From positions 3,808,575 to 3,872,574 of the forward strand of contig NZ_KB911579.1 of the NCBI RefSeq assembly GCF_000383575.1: 64,000 nucleotides of DNA. Reading direction: 5' to 3'. Below the pieces are notes generated by a model. That model did not search any database, was not told the origin of the DNA, and saw nothing but the letters and a program-made list of their open reading frames with translations. Numbering within the stretch: position 1 is the first letter of the stretch; each line of letters opens with the position of its first letter. The translations under genes and the position numbers were made by a program. Positions 44,047 to 53,883 of the stretch are shown one piece after another. This DNA comes from Salinispora oceanensis (lineage in GTDB: Bacteria > Actinomycetota > Actinomycetes > Mycobacteriales > Micromonosporaceae).

Positions 44047-46005
44047 GTGACGGGTGAAATTCCTCGTAGGCGGCGGTGGTCCGCCCGGAGCACCGGGACC
44101 GGCCGGCGCAGCTCCCCACTGCGGGCGTTCCTGCACACCGAGACCGGCAGTGCGCGGGTGCTGCTGGCCGCCGCCGTGGTCGCTCTCGTGTGGGTGAACC
44201 TCGACGAGTCGTCGTACGAGTCGCTGTGGGGTAGCACCTTCTCCGTCGAACTCGGCAGCTGGCGGGTCTCACATGATCTGCGGTACTGGGTCAACAGCGG
44301 ACTCATGACGTTCTTCTTCCTGGTGATCGGCCTGGAGGTGCGGCGCGACTTCGATCTGGGCGAACTGCGGGAGCGGCGCAGGTTGATGCTGCCGCTGCTG
44401 GCGGGGATCGGCGGCATTCTGGCGCCGATCGCGATCTACCTGGCGTTCAACGCCGGGAAGCCGACGGCCATGGGTTGGGGCGTGGTGATGGCGACGGACA
44501 CCGCGCTCGCGTTGGGCATGCTCGCCGTCCTCGGCCCCCGCTTCTCCGACCGGTTGCGGAACTTCCTGCTGACCGTCGCCGTCGTGGACGACCTGATCGT
44601 GATCGTGGTACTGGCGATCGCCTACCCGGAGCACCCGTCGCCGACGGCGTTGTTCGTCGCGGCGGGCATCTTCGCGCTTGTCCTGCTCATCCGCGCGGCC
44701 GGCGTGCGGTGGGGGCCGGGTTACCTGCTGCTGGGGGTGGCGGCGTGGCTGGCGGTGTCCGAGTCGGGGGTTGACCCCGTGGTGGTTGGTCTGGTGATGG
44801 GGCTACTCACCTTCGCCTACGTCCCGGCCCGCACCGAGCTACGGCAGGCGGCCGACCGGTTCCGGCTGTTCCGGGAGCAACCCAGCCCGCAACTGGCGAG
44901 TTCGGTCCGAGCAGGGCTCGCCGCGGCGCTGTCCCCGAACGACCGGTTGCAACACATCTACCACCCTTGGGCCAGCTATCTGATCGTGCCCCTGTTCGCG
45001 CTGGCGAACGTCGGCGTGGTGGTCGACGGTGACCTTCTGGCTCGCGCGGTGACCTCCCCGGTTACCCTCGGCGTCCTCTTCGCCTACATGGTCGGCAAGC
45101 CGGCCGGAATCGTGATCGCCTCGATGCTGGTGGCCCGGCTCAGCCAGAACCGATTCCGGGCACCGGTCGGCTGGGCCGCGATCATCGGAGTCGGCACCGT
45201 CTCCGGCATCGGGTTCACCATCGCGTTGCTGATCGCCACCCATGCCCTCCACGGGCCCGCCCTCGACGAGGCGAAGGTCGGCATCCTCGTAGCGACGGTC
45301 GCCGCCTCCCTCACCACCTGGTTGGTGTTCCGCCTCGCCGCCCGGCTCGCCCCGGCGCGGCGGGCCCGGGCGCTGCTGGGCGCCGCGGAGGGGATCATCG
45401 ACCTGATGGTCCCGGTCGATCCGGATCGGGACCATATCCGTGGTCCACGCGAGGCGCCGGTGACTGTCGTGGAGTACGCCGATTTCGAGTGTCCCTACTG
45501 CGGGCAGGCCGAACCGGCGGTCCGGGAGCTGCTGACCGACTTCACCAGCATCCGGTACGTCTGGCGGCACCTACCCCTCACCGAGGTGCACCCCAACGCC
45601 CAGGTGGCCGCTGAGGCCGCCGAGGCGGCGGGCGAGCAGGGGGCCTTCTGGGAGATGCACGACCTGCTGCTGGCGAACCAAGGTGAGCTGCGCCCCGCCG
45701 ACCTGCTCCGGTACGCCGAACGACTCGACCTTGATCTGGACCGGTTCCGGGAACACCTCGCCGCTCGTCGTGGCGCTGCCCGGATCGCCGAGGATGTCGA
45801 CTCGGCCGATCTGAGCGGCGTCTCCGGTACACCGAGCTTCTTCGTCAACGGTCGCCGGCACCACGGCCCGTACAACATCGAGGCGCTCTCCGCGGCGGTC
45901 ACGTCGGCGTTCGCCAGTGCTCGGCTTCGCCCCGAGGACGGCCGGGAACCGGGCTACCGGCGCGAGGACGGGCCGGAACGGCCGGACGCGGAACCGGGAA
46001 GCTGA
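44047..46005 (+). CDS. nhaA: Na+/H+ antiporter NhaA fused to DsbA/thioredoxin-like domain
   Basis: 652 residues from a GTG with GGGGGAGG upstream. Residues ~20-430 are NhaA with GLEVRRDFDLGELRE, ATDTALALGMLAVLGPRFSD and TVAVVDDLIVIVVLA (the Asp pair). The last ~190 form a thioredoxin-fold domain with redox motif DFECPYCGQAEPAV (CPYC ~482) and GVSGTPSFFVNGRRHHGPYN. Antiporter and oxidoreductase halves are joined by an Arg-rich linker. This fusion recurs in actinobacteria; the redox half may sense or repair oxidised partners. Confidence 0.88.
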   Translation: MTGEIPRRRRWSARSTGTGRRSSPLRAFLHTETGSARVLLAAAVVALVWVNLDESSYESLWGSTFSVELGSWRVSHDLRYWVNSGLMTFFFLVIGLEVRRDFDLGELRERRRLMLPLLAGIGGILAPIAIYLAFNAGKPTAMGWGVVMATDTALALGMLAVLGPRFSDRLRNFLLTVAVVDDLIVIVVLAIAYPEHPSPTALFVAAGIFALVLLIRAAGVRWGPGYLLLGVAAWLAVSESGVDPVVVGLVMGLLTFAYVPARTELRQAADRFRLFREQPSPQLASSVRAGLAAALSPNDRLQHIYHPWASYLIVPLFALANVGVVVDGDLLARAVTSPVTLGVLFAYMVGKPAGIVIASMLVARLSQNRFRAPVGWAAIIGVGTVSGIGFTIALLIATHALHGPALDEAKVGILVATVAASLTTWLVFRLAARLAPARRARALLGAAEGIIDLMVPVDPDRDHIRGPREAPVTVVEYADFECPYCGQAEPAVRELLTDFTSIRYVWRHLPLTEVHPNAQVAAEAAEAAGEQGAFWEMHDLLLANQGELRPADLLRYAERLDLDLDRFREHLAARRGAARIAEDVDSADLSGVSGTPSFFVNGRRHHGPYNIEALSAAVTSAFASARLRPEDGREPGYRREDGPERPDAEPGS

Positions 46006-46144
46006 GGGTCCCACGCGGGGCTTCATGATCAACCCGCTGCGAGGCGGAGCGATCGGGTGGTTTCGCCGGCGGGGCGGATGCGGACCGCGTGGGCGGGTCG
46101 GGGTGGGGAAGGTTTCTGGTCAGCCCGTCGGGGAAGCCAGCGGT

Positions 46145-46450
46145 ATGGCCGAAACCTTCGCGGATCAGGATCTGGCTACCCTGCGGTCCATCGCGCGTGG
46201 CGCCGGGATAGCGGACACCGAACGCATGCCACACGACGAGTTGGTCGAGATGCTAAGCCGGGCGGGCTTGGCCGAACCGGACAGCGATGCGGCCGAGCAG
46301 CCGACCCGGGATCCAGCCGGGCTCGCCGGCCTGCCCCGCAGTGATCTCACCCTGGGCGACGAGAGCACTGGTGGACGGGCCGCTGAGGAGTCGATCGGTG
46401 CCAGGCCGGGGGAGTCGGGCACCGAGATCCCCGACCGCACCGAGCGCTGA
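46145..46450 (+). CDS. Small Rho-N/SAP-like protein
   Basis: 101 residues from an ATG with GGGGAAG upstream. The N-terminus DLATLRSIARGAGI and ELVEMLSRAGLAE forms a Rho N-terminal-like fold that may bind nucleic acid; the rest is acidic and disordered. Independent of its neighbours. Confidence 0.6.
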   Translation: MAETFADQDLATLRSIARGAGIADTERMPHDELVEMLSRAGLAEPDSDAAEQPTRDPAGLAGLPRSDLTLGDESTGGRAAEESIGARPGESGTEIPDRTER

Positions 46451-46688
46451 CCTCGACCACTAACTACTGACCACTGACTACGGGCACGCCGCCCCCGGGA
46501 GCCGAACCAGCGGGTTCGGCCGCGGGGGCGGCACCCGCTTGACCCCACCTCGGTTGACCCGGCCGAGCTGGAGGGACGCTGGAGGTCGCCGACCTGCTCG
46601 GGGCCGGAACGAGTCCTTGACGCGACTGGCGGGCGGTCCCCGCCGAACCAGGCCGTACCGACCGGCCCGGCAGGGCATGGTGGGGGGT

Positions 46689-48140
46689 ATGACGACCTCG
46701 CAGTCCGACCACGCTGGTCACCGCGTTAATCGGGGGGATCACCGCCCCCAGACGTTGCTCCTGCTGGGGGCAAGTGGTGACCTGGCTGACCGGCTGCTGC
46801 TGCCGGGCCTGGGACGGCTGGTGGCCAGCGGTCCCAGTGCCCGGTCGAATCTCACCCTGCTCGGCAGCGGCGCGGACGACTGGGCGGACGAGCGTTGGCG
46901 CCGCCGGGTGGCGGACGCCTTCGCCACGGCGGGCGCGACCGGTCCCCGGGTCAAGGAGCTCGTCCGCACCACCCGCTATCTGCCCGCCGACGTGACGAAG
47001 GAGAAGGATCTACGCCGGCTGTTGTCGAACTGTCACGACCAACTCGTGATCTTCTTCGCGTTGCCGCCGGCGATCACCGCCCAGGCCGCCGCCGCGCTAA
47101 CCCGGATCGGCCTGCCGCCCGGCACCCGGCTGATGCTGGAGAAGCCCTTCGGCACCGACGCTGTCTCGGCCCGCTCCCTCAACGAGGTGCTGGCCCGGCT
47201 GGTGCCGGAGGAGCAGGTCTACCGCATCGACCACTTTCTCGGCAAGTCCACGGTGATGAACATCCTCGGGCTGCGCTTCGCCAACCGGATCTTCGAACCG
47301 ATGTTGAGCTCTGCGCACGTGGCCTGCGTGGACATCGTCTTTGACGAGACGCTGGGACTGGCCGGGCGGGCTGGCTACTACGACGGTGCCGGCGCGCTCA
47401 TCGACATGGTGCAGAGCCACCTGCTCCAGGTCCTCGCGCTGATCGCGATGGACGCCCCGCCCACCCTCGCCGCCCGGGACCTGCGGGGGCGGAAGGCGCA
47501 GGTGCTGCGGGCCACCCGGGTGTGGGCGGACGACCCGGCGACGTGGAGCCGTCGGGGTCGGTACGCAGCGGGGGAGATCAATGGCAAACGGCTGTCCGGG
47601 TACGCCGACGAGCCCGGTGTTGACCCGAGCCGGGGCACCGAGACGTTCGCCGAGGTGGTGCTCTGCGTCGACACGTGGCGCTGGGCCGGTGTGCCGTTTC
47701 GGCTGCGTACCGGCAAGGGGCTCGCGGCCCGCCGCAAGGAGGCCGTGGTCACGTTCAAGCAACCGCCCCGGGTGCCGTCCGGACTGATCGGGTACGACCA
47801 GCCCGACCGGCTGCGGATCGGCTTCGGCCCGGACCGGCTCGGCCTCGACGTGAACATCAATGGCCCCGGGAACCCGTTGGAACTGGGCCAGGCGCACCTG
47901 GTGGCCGACTTCGGTCCGGGGGGTCTGCCGCCGTACGGGGAGGTGCTTCGTGGCGCCTTCGACGGCGACCCCACGCTGTCGGTCCGGGGGGACACCGCCG
48001 AGGACTGCTGGCAGATCATCGAGCCGGTGCTCGATTGCTGGCGGGCGGGGGCGGTGCCGCTGCGGGAGTACCCGGCCGGCAGCTGGGGCCCGGAGGATTC
48101 CCTGCTGACCCCGGTGCCGGGCGTGGAGACCGAGGACTGA
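46689..48140 (+). CDS. zwf: Glucose-6-phosphate dehydrogenase
   Basis: 483 residues from an ATG at 46689. LLLLGASGDLADRLLLPGL is the nucleotide-binding start, YRIDHFLGKSTVMNILGLRF holds the catalytic His and substrate Lys, and RGRKAQVLRATRVWA the substrate region. It makes 6-phosphogluconolactone and NADPH. No pgl, gnd or tkt neighbours, so it is probably an extra copy. A TTGACA -35 is positioned before the next operon rather than before this gene. Confidence 0.85.
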   Translation: MTTSQSDHAGHRVNRGDHRPQTLLLLGASGDLADRLLLPGLGRLVASGPSARSNLTLLGSGADDWADERWRRRVADAFATAGATGPRVKELVRTTRYLPADVTKEKDLRRLLSNCHDQLVIFFALPPAITAQAAAALTRIGLPPGTRLMLEKPFGTDAVSARSLNEVLARLVPEEQVYRIDHFLGKSTVMNILGLRFANRIFEPMLSSAHVACVDIVFDETLGLAGRAGYYDGAGALIDMVQSHLLQVLALIAMDAPPTLAARDLRGRKAQVLRATRVWADDPATWSRRGRYAAGEINGKRLSGYADEPGVDPSRGTETFAEVVLCVDTWRWAGVPFRLRTGKGLAARRKEAVVTFKQPPRVPSGLIGYDQPDRLRIGFGPDRLGLDVNINGPGNPLELGQAHLVADFGPGGLPPYGEVLRGAFDGDPTLSVRGDTAEDCWQIIEPVLDCWRAGAVPLREYPAGSWGPEDSLLTPVPGVETED

Positions 48141-48173
48141 GCCCGGTACCGGGTAGGTATTCGCCCAATTTTT

Positions 48174-48202
48174 TTGACATGGTCCGGCTCGAAGGTGAGA
48201 CT
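48174..48202 (+). promoter_or_regulatory. Promoter of the peptide ABC operon
   Basis: TTGACA at 48174-48179, a 17-base spacer and GAGACT at 48197-48202. The -35 is a consensus match; the -10 is partial. The start codon of the binding protein is 44 bases downstream with AGGGGGGA before it. Confidence 0.6.
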
Positions 48203-48246
48203 CACATGATCGTTCACTTTGCCGGGAAGAGTCCACAGGGGGGACC

Positions 48247-49779
48247 ATGTCCAGCAAGAGATTCCGGGGGGCCGGTGTCGCGCTCGCCCTGACGTTCGGT
48301 CTGCTGGCGGGTTGCAGCGCCGGGGAGGGCGTCGAGGTTGATGGGGCGCAGGCCGGTGCGGGGGGCGTACTCACCGCCGCGATCAGCGGGGAGCCGGATC
48401 AGCTGGACCCACATCAAACCTCGGCCTATCCCAGCTTCCAGGTGCTCGAGAATGTCTACGACACGCTCGTCGAGCCGGACGCGAACCTGGCGATGAAGCC
48501 TTCCCTGGCGACCGAGTGGGACACCAGCGACGACCAACTGACCTGGACGTTCACCCTCCGCGAGGAGGTGACTTTCAGCGACGGGTCCCCGCTCACCGCC
48601 GAGGACGTGGTCTATTCGTTCAACCGGATCATCGACGAGGAGCTGAACGCCGCGTACCGGTTCGGCACCGTCGAGTCGGTGACGGCCCCCGATCCGGGCA
48701 CCGTCGTCGTGCAGCTGACCGCGCCCACCCCGAACCTGCTGGCCAGCCTCGGTGGCTTCAAGGGAGTGGCGGTCGTCAAGAAGTCCAACGTAGAATCCGG
48801 GGCGGTGAAGACGGAGCCGATCGGTAGCGGCCCGTTCGCTGTCTCCTCCTACAGCGCCGGGGACAACATCAAGCTGGTGCGCAACGACAACTACTGGGGC
48901 ACGAAACCCAGGCTGGACGGGGTGACCTTCACCTTCGTGCAGGACCCGACGGTGGCGCTGCAGAACCTGCGCGGTGGCGAGGTGCAGTGGACCGACAACC
49001 TGCCGCCGCAGCAGGTGTCGGCGCTTCGGGAGGACGACGAGCTCGTGGTGCGCTCCGCGGCGTCGAGCGACTACTGGTATCTGGCACTCAACCAGGCGCG
49101 TAAGCCCTACGACGATGTCAACGTACGCCGGGCGATCGCCTACGCGCTCGACCGGGCGGCGATCACCAAGGCCGCCAAGTTCGGGCTGGCGACGGTCAAC
49201 CAGACCGCCATTCCCAAGGACAGCGCCTTCTACTACGACTACGCGCCGTACCAGCAGGACCTGGCGCAGGCGAAGCAGCTGCTGGCCGAGGCTGGCGGGA
49301 CCGACCTGACCATGGATCTGATGGTCACCAACGAGTACCCGGAGACCGTGACCGCGGCGCAGGTCATCGCGGCGCAGCTCAAGGAGATCGGCATCGCCGT
49401 CAAGATCCGTACGCTGGACTTCGCCCAGTGGCTCGACGAGCAGGGCAAGGGGAACTTCGACTCGTTCATGCTCGGTTGGCTGGGCAACATCGACCCCGAC
49501 GAGTTCTACTACGCCCAGCACCACAGCGCCGGCACCTTCAACTTCCACGGATACCGCAACCCGGCCGTGGACAACCTGCTTGACCAGGCCCGGACCGAGA
49601 CTGACCAGGCCGCGCGGAAGCAGCAGTACGAGCAGGCGGCCAAGCAGATCGTGGACGACGTCAGCTACCTCTACCTCTACAACCCGGATGTGGTGCAGGG
49701 CTGGTCGTCGCAGGTCAGCGGCTACGAGGTCCGCGCCGACCGGGCGATCCGGTTCCGCGACGTCGCTCTGGCCCAGTGA
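48247..49779 (+). CDS. Peptide/oligopeptide ABC transporter substrate-binding lipoprotein
   Basis: 510 residues, lipobox LLAGCSAG (Cys ~22). SBP_bac_5 features: LDPHQTSAYPSFQVLENVYD, FTLREEVTFSDGSPLTAEDV, IGSGPFAVSSYSAGD, VRRAIAYALDRAAI. First gene of a five-gene Dpp/Opp operon. Ligand: peptide, nickel or another small solute, not decidable. Confidence 0.85.
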   Translation: MSSKRFRGAGVALALTFGLLAGCSAGEGVEVDGAQAGAGGVLTAAISGEPDQLDPHQTSAYPSFQVLENVYDTLVEPDANLAMKPSLATEWDTSDDQLTWTFTLREEVTFSDGSPLTAEDVVYSFNRIIDEELNAAYRFGTVESVTAPDPGTVVVQLTAPTPNLLASLGGFKGVAVVKKSNVESGAVKTEPIGSGPFAVSSYSAGDNIKLVRNDNYWGTKPRLDGVTFTFVQDPTVALQNLRGGEVQWTDNLPPQQVSALREDDELVVRSAASSDYWYLALNQARKPYDDVNVRRAIAYALDRAAITKAAKFGLATVNQTAIPKDSAFYYDYAPYQQDLAQAKQLLAEAGGTDLTMDLMVTNEYPETVTAAQVIAAQLKEIGIAVKIRTLDFAQWLDEQGKGNFDSFMLGWLGNIDPDEFYYAQHHSAGTFNFHGYRNPAVDNLLDQARTETDQAARKQQYEQAAKQIVDDVSYLYLYNPDVVQGWSSQVSGYEVRADRAIRFRDVALAQ

Positions 49780-49828
49780 GTGGCGGATCCTTGCTGGTGA
49801 TGCTCACTGAGTTGGCGGGTCACTCCCG

Positions 49829-50773
49829 GTGACCCGCTTCATCCTGCGCCGGCTGCTCCAGTCCGGCATCGTCCTCCTCGGCGTGACGTTGGTGGTGTTC
49901 CTGCTGCTGCAACTCGTCCCCGGTGATCCGGTGCGGGTGGCGCTCGGCACCCGCTTCGACCCCGAGACGTACGAGGCGCTGCGCTCGCGGGCCGGGCTGG
50001 ACCAGCCGCTGCCGGTGCAGTACGCCAGCTACGTCGGGCAGGCGTTGACCGGCGATCTCGGGGTCAGCTTCCGCAGTGGACGGCCGGTGACCGCGATCGT
50101 GCTGGAGCGGCTGCCCGCGACGCTCTCCCTGGCGATCACCGCGGTCGTCTTCGCGCTCCTGGTCGCCTTCCCGCTGGGGGTGCTCTCGGCCCTGCGGAGC
50201 GGCTCGGTGTTCGACCACGCCGCGCGCGTGTTCAGCCAGTTCGGGGTCTCGGTACCGGACTTCTGGATGGGCATCATGGGCATCCTGCTCTTCGCGGGGG
50301 TGCTGGGTTGGTTCCCGCCCTCGGGTTACGTGGCCCTCACCGAGGATCCCGCTGGCTGGGCGTCGCACGTCTTCCTCCCGGCGGTCACGGTCGGTCTGGT
50401 CACCGCGTCGATCCTGACCAGGTTCATCCGATCCTCCGTGCTGGAGGTGCTCGCTGAGGACTATGTCCGTACCGCCGAGGCGAAGGGGCTACCCACCCGC
50501 GTGGTGGTGGTGCGGCACGTCCTGCGGAACGCGCTGATCCCGGTGGTCACCGTCGTGGCAGTGCAGCTGGCCAGCCTGCTCGGCGGCGTGATCGTGATCG
50601 AGGTGCTCTTCGCCTGGCCCGGGGTGGGCCGACTCACCTACGACGCGGTGCAGGCCCGGGACTATCCCGTGCTCCAGGGGGCGATCCTGCTCGTGGCGGC
50701 GCTGTTCCTGTTGGTCAACCTCCTGGTGGATCTCCTCTACGCCCGCCTTGATCCGAGGATTCGGGTGCGATGA
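49829..50773 (+). CDS. Peptide ABC transporter permease (DppB type)
   Basis: 314 residues, six membrane segments; the EAA-like loop RTAEAKGLPTRVVVVRHVLR and PGVGRLTYDAVQARDYP are family hallmarks. It overlaps the next permease start by four bases. Confidence 0.85.
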   Translation: MTRFILRRLLQSGIVLLGVTLVVFLLLQLVPGDPVRVALGTRFDPETYEALRSRAGLDQPLPVQYASYVGQALTGDLGVSFRSGRPVTAIVLERLPATLSLAITAVVFALLVAFPLGVLSALRSGSVFDHAARVFSQFGVSVPDFWMGIMGILLFAGVLGWFPPSGYVALTEDPAGWASHVFLPAVTVGLVTASILTRFIRSSVLEVLAEDYVRTAEAKGLPTRVVVVRHVLRNALIPVVTVVAVQLASLLGGVIVIEVLFAWPGVGRLTYDAVQARDYPVLQGAILLVAALFLLVNLLVDLLYARLDPRIRVR

Positions 50774-51651
50774 GCGGAAACGGTGACTCGACGTCGCGCC
50801 GGGCGCTGGTGGCGCTGGGCCGCGACCCGTTGGCCGTGACCGGCGGTGTGGTGCTCGTCTTACTGGTCGTGGCGGGCCTGGCCGGGTCCTGGCTGGCCCC
50901 CGCCGGCATCAACGAGGTGGATGTCGACCGGATGCTTCAGCCGCCCAGCTGGGCGCACCCCTTCGGCACCGACGAACTCGGTCGCGACGTACTCAGCCGG
51001 GTCCTGGTCGCCGCCCGCGTCTCGCTTCAGGTGGGCGCGGTCAGCGTGGGGATCGCCCTGCTGGCGGGCGTGACGCTGGGGCTGTTCGCCGGCTACTACC
51101 AGGGGTGGCTGGACAACGTACTCATGCGCTGCATGGACGTGTTGTTCGCGTTCCCGGTCCTGCTGCTCGCGGTGGCCATCGTCGCGGTCCTGGGGCCGGG
51201 CCTGAGTACCGCGATGGTCGCGATCGGCGTGGTCTACACCCCGATTTTCGCCCGGGTCACCCGCGCGGGGGTGCTCTCCGTCCGCGAGCAGGTCTTCGTC
51301 CGGGCGGCAGTCGCCACCGGGGCATCGGACCTGCGCATCATGCGGCGGCACGTGCTGCCCAACATCGCGGCGCCGCTGATCGTCCAGACGTCGCTCTCGC
51401 TGGCCTTCGCGATCCTGTCCGAGGCGGCACTCTCCTTCCTCGGCTTGGGGGTGCAGCCGCCGGAGCCGGCCTGGGGCCGGATGCTCTACGACGGGCGCGG
51501 ATTCGTCACCGATGCGTGGTGGCTGGGCTTCTTCCCCGGCGCCGCGATCTTCCTCACCGTCCTGGCGTTCAACCTGGTCGGAGACGCGCTCCGCGACGTG
51601 CTCGACCCTCGCCAGCTCACCGTCAGCGAGGCGAGGAGGAACGCCGGATGA
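50770..51651 (+). CDS. Peptide ABC transporter permease (DppC type)
   Basis: 293 residues with LGRDVLSRVLVAARVSLQVG, VRAAVATGASDLRIMRRHVL (EAA loop) and SEAALSFLGLGVQPPEPAW. The stop overlaps the ATPase start (ATGA). Paired with the DppB permease. Confidence 0.85.
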   Translation: MSGNGDSTSRRALVALGRDPLAVTGGVVLVLLVVAGLAGSWLAPAGINEVDVDRMLQPPSWAHPFGTDELGRDVLSRVLVAARVSLQVGAVSVGIALLAGVTLGLFAGYYQGWLDNVLMRCMDVLFAFPVLLLAVAIVAVLGPGLSTAMVAIGVVYTPIFARVTRAGVLSVREQVFVRAAVATGASDLRIMRRHVLPNIAAPLIVQTSLSLAFAILSEAALSFLGLGVQPPEPAWGRMLYDGRGFVTDAWWLGFFPGAAIFLTVLAFNLVGDALRDVLDPRQLTVSEARRNAG

Positions 51652-52640
51652 CCGACGAAGAGACCGTGCTCTCCGTCGCGGACCTGACCGTGACGATCGG
51701 TACCCGCCGGGGAGCGGCCCGCGCGGTCGCCGGCGTCGACTGGTCGGTCCGGGCGGGGGAAACCCTCGCCCTGGTGGGGGAGTCGGGCAGCGGCAAGAGC
51801 ATGAGCGTGCTCGCCGCCACCGGGCTCGCCCCCCGCGCGGCCCGGGTCACCGGAGACGTCCGGCTGCTCGGTACGGACCTTGCCACGCTGTCGGCGGCAC
51901 GTCGCCGGCGGATGCGGGGGCGGCACGTCGGGTTCGTCTTCCAAGATCCGATGACCTCGCTGAACCCGGTGCTGACCGTGGGCCGCCAGATCGGCGAGGC
52001 CAGCGAGGTCCACCTCGGGCTGACCCGGCGGGCCGCCCGGGCCCGCGCCATCGAGATGCTCGAACTCGTCGGCATCCCCTCCGCCGCCGAACGGGTGGAC
52101 GCCTACCCGCACCAGCTCTCCGGTGGGATGCGCCAGCGTGCGGTGATCGCCATGGCCCTGGTCTGCGAGCCGGATCTGCTGATCGCCGACGAGCCCACCA
52201 CCGCGCTCGACGTGACCACCCAGGCCCAGATCGTCGAGCTGGTCGCCGACCTGCAACGGCGCCTCGGCACCGCCGTCGTCTGGATCAGCCACGACCTCGG
52301 CGTCGTCGCCGGACTCGCCGACACCGTGGCCGTCATGTACGGCGGTCGTATCGTCGAGCAGGGATCGGTGGACGCGGTCTTCGCCGAACCGGCGCACCCG
52401 TACACCGCGGCGCTGCTCGCGGCGCGGCCGGACCCGGACGCGAACGTCACCGAGCTGGTCACCATCCCGGGGACGCCACCCAGCCCGCTGGAGCTGCCCG
52501 AGGGGTGCGCGTTCTGGCCCCGCTGTTCGGTCCGCGGGGACAGCCGCTGCGAGCGGGAGTTGCCACCTCTGGTGCCAGTCGCGGCGGGGCACCAGGTTCG
52601 GACCTTCTATCCGCGTCAGTCGACTGGGGAGGACCGATGA
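51648..52640 (+). CDS. Peptide ABC transporter ATPase (DppD type)
   Basis: 330 residues. Walker A LVGESGSGKSMSVLA, signature LSGGMRQRAVIAMAL, Walker B LLIADEPTTALDV, and the C-terminal CAFWPRCSVRGDSRCERELP, a 4Fe-4S-like Cys motif found in oligopeptide ATPases. A longer open frame upstream is antisense-like overlap with the permease and is rejected. Confidence 0.85.
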   Translation: MTDEETVLSVADLTVTIGTRRGAARAVAGVDWSVRAGETLALVGESGSGKSMSVLAATGLAPRAARVTGDVRLLGTDLATLSAARRRRMRGRHVGFVFQDPMTSLNPVLTVGRQIGEASEVHLGLTRRAARARAIEMLELVGIPSAAERVDAYPHQLSGGMRQRAVIAMALVCEPDLLIADEPTTALDVTTQAQIVELVADLQRRLGTAVVWISHDLGVVAGLADTVAVMYGGRIVEQGSVDAVFAEPAHPYTAALLAARPDPDANVTELVTIPGTPPSPLELPEGCAFWPRCSVRGDSRCERELPPLVPVAAGHQVRTFYPRQSTGEDR

Positions 52641-53659
52641 CCGGGGAGAGTGTGGCCGCCGACGCGGTCGCTGAGCTGACCGACCTGGCGGTGTGGTTCC
52701 CGACCCCGGCGGGGGTGGTCCACGCCGTGGACGGGGTGTCGCTGACGGTACGCCGCGGCGAAACCCTCGGTCTGGTCGGTGAGTCCGGCAGCGGCAAGTC
52801 GACGACCGGGCTGGCGCTGCTGCGCCTGGTCGAGCCGACCGCGGGTACGGTCCAGGTGGCGGGGCAGGACGTGACCCGCTGGTCGCGGCGGCGGTTGCGT
52901 CGGCTGCGCCGCCACGTCGCCATGGTGTTCCAGGATCCGCAGGCCTCCCTCGACCCGCGGCACACCGTCGGGGCGAGTATCGCCGAACCGCTGGCCGTGC
53001 ATCGGCTCGCCGCCAGCGGCGCGGCCCGGCGGGACCGGGTGGCCGAACTGCTCGACCTGGTCGGCCTGCGGCGCGATCTCGCCGAACGGCACCCGCACGA
53101 ACTCTCCGGCGGCCAGCGGCAGCGGGTGGGCATCGCCCGGGCGCTCGCCGGTGAGCCGGACCTGATCGTCCTCGACGAGCCGATCGCCTCCCTGGACCTG
53201 AGCGTGCAGGCGCAGATCATGAACCTGCTCCGTGGGCTGCAGCGAGAGCTCGGACTGACCTACCTCTTCATCGCGCACGATCTCGCCGCCGTCGAGCACA
53301 TGAGCGATCAGGTGGCCGTGATGTACCTCGGCCGGATCGTGGAGAGCGGCAACCCGGCGCAGATCTGGCGGGAGCCCGCCCACCCCTACACCGCCGCTCT
53401 CCTGTCGGCGGTGCCGGTGGCCGACCCGCCGATGCAGCGTAGTCGCCAGCGGATCATTCTGGCCGGTGATGTCCCGAGCCCGATCGACCCGCCCACCGGC
53501 TGCCGGTTTCGGACGCGGTGCCCGCAGGCCCGACCCGACTGCGCCCAGACCGACCCGGTGTTGGTCGAGATCGGCTCCGGGCACCAGGCGGCCTGCCTCT
53601 TCGCGGGCGAGGCGGTACGCGCGATGCGGGCGCAGCCCGTCAACGCCTCCTCGCCATGA
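52637..53659 (+). CDS. Peptide ABC transporter ATPase (DppF type)
   Basis: 340 residues from an ATG that overlaps the DppD stop. Walker A LVGESGSGKSTTGLAL, signature LSGGQRQRVGIARAL, Walker B LIVLDEPIASLDL, and GCRFRTRCPQARPDCAQ near the end. With DppD it forms the ATPase pair. Confidence 0.85.
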   Translation: MTGESVAADAVAELTDLAVWFPTPAGVVHAVDGVSLTVRRGETLGLVGESGSGKSTTGLALLRLVEPTAGTVQVAGQDVTRWSRRRLRRLRRHVAMVFQDPQASLDPRHTVGASIAEPLAVHRLAASGAARRDRVAELLDLVGLRRDLAERHPHELSGGQRQRVGIARALAGEPDLIVLDEPIASLDLSVQAQIMNLLRGLQRELGLTYLFIAHDLAAVEHMSDQVAVMYLGRIVESGNPAQIWREPAHPYTAALLSAVPVADPPMQRSRQRIILAGDVPSPIDPPTGCRFRTRCPQARPDCAQTDPVLVEIGSGHQAACLFAGEAVRAMRAQPVNASSP

Positions 53660-53726
53660 CCGCTGCGATCGCACAATAAGGTCAGTGCACCCGGTCCGGG
53701 GACAAGGTCGCCCGGATCGAGATTGC

Positions 53727-53847
53727 CTACGAGTAGACGCCTCTGCGGTGTCCAACGGCGTGAATAGTCAACTCGTCGCCGTGGAGGCGGTAGCGGACTC
53801 GGTAGTCACCGGCACGTTGCCAGGCCAAACGCATCCCGTTCTCGCGC
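53727..53847 (-). pseudogene. RelE/ParE-type toxin remnant, C-terminal part only
   Basis: The minus-strand frame ends AGDYRVRYRLHGDEL then GHRRGVYS-stop, the hallmark tail of RelE-type mRNA interferases, including the DYRVRY strand and final Arg/Tyr. Only about 40 residues remain before the frame runs into the promoter of the next toxin-antitoxin pair. No antitoxin is adjacent. Confidence 0.6.
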
Positions 53848-53858
53848 CAGCATGGGTG

Positions 53859-53876
53859 GTATAGCGTCCACTATAC
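53859..53876 (+). promoter_or_regulatory. Inverted repeat overlapping the -10 of the HigBA-type pair
   Basis: GTATAG, six bases, then CTATAC: a perfect inverted repeat; TATACT (53872-53877) within it is a good -10. Toxin-antitoxin operons are often repressed by the antitoxin at such a site. Confidence 0.55.
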
Positions 53877-53883
53877 TCTGGGG

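Noticed and set aside
51105..51647. Long 5' extension of the DppD frame
   Set aside because: It overlaps the DppC permease in another frame; the ATG at 51648 overlaps the permease stop as in the other operon genes.
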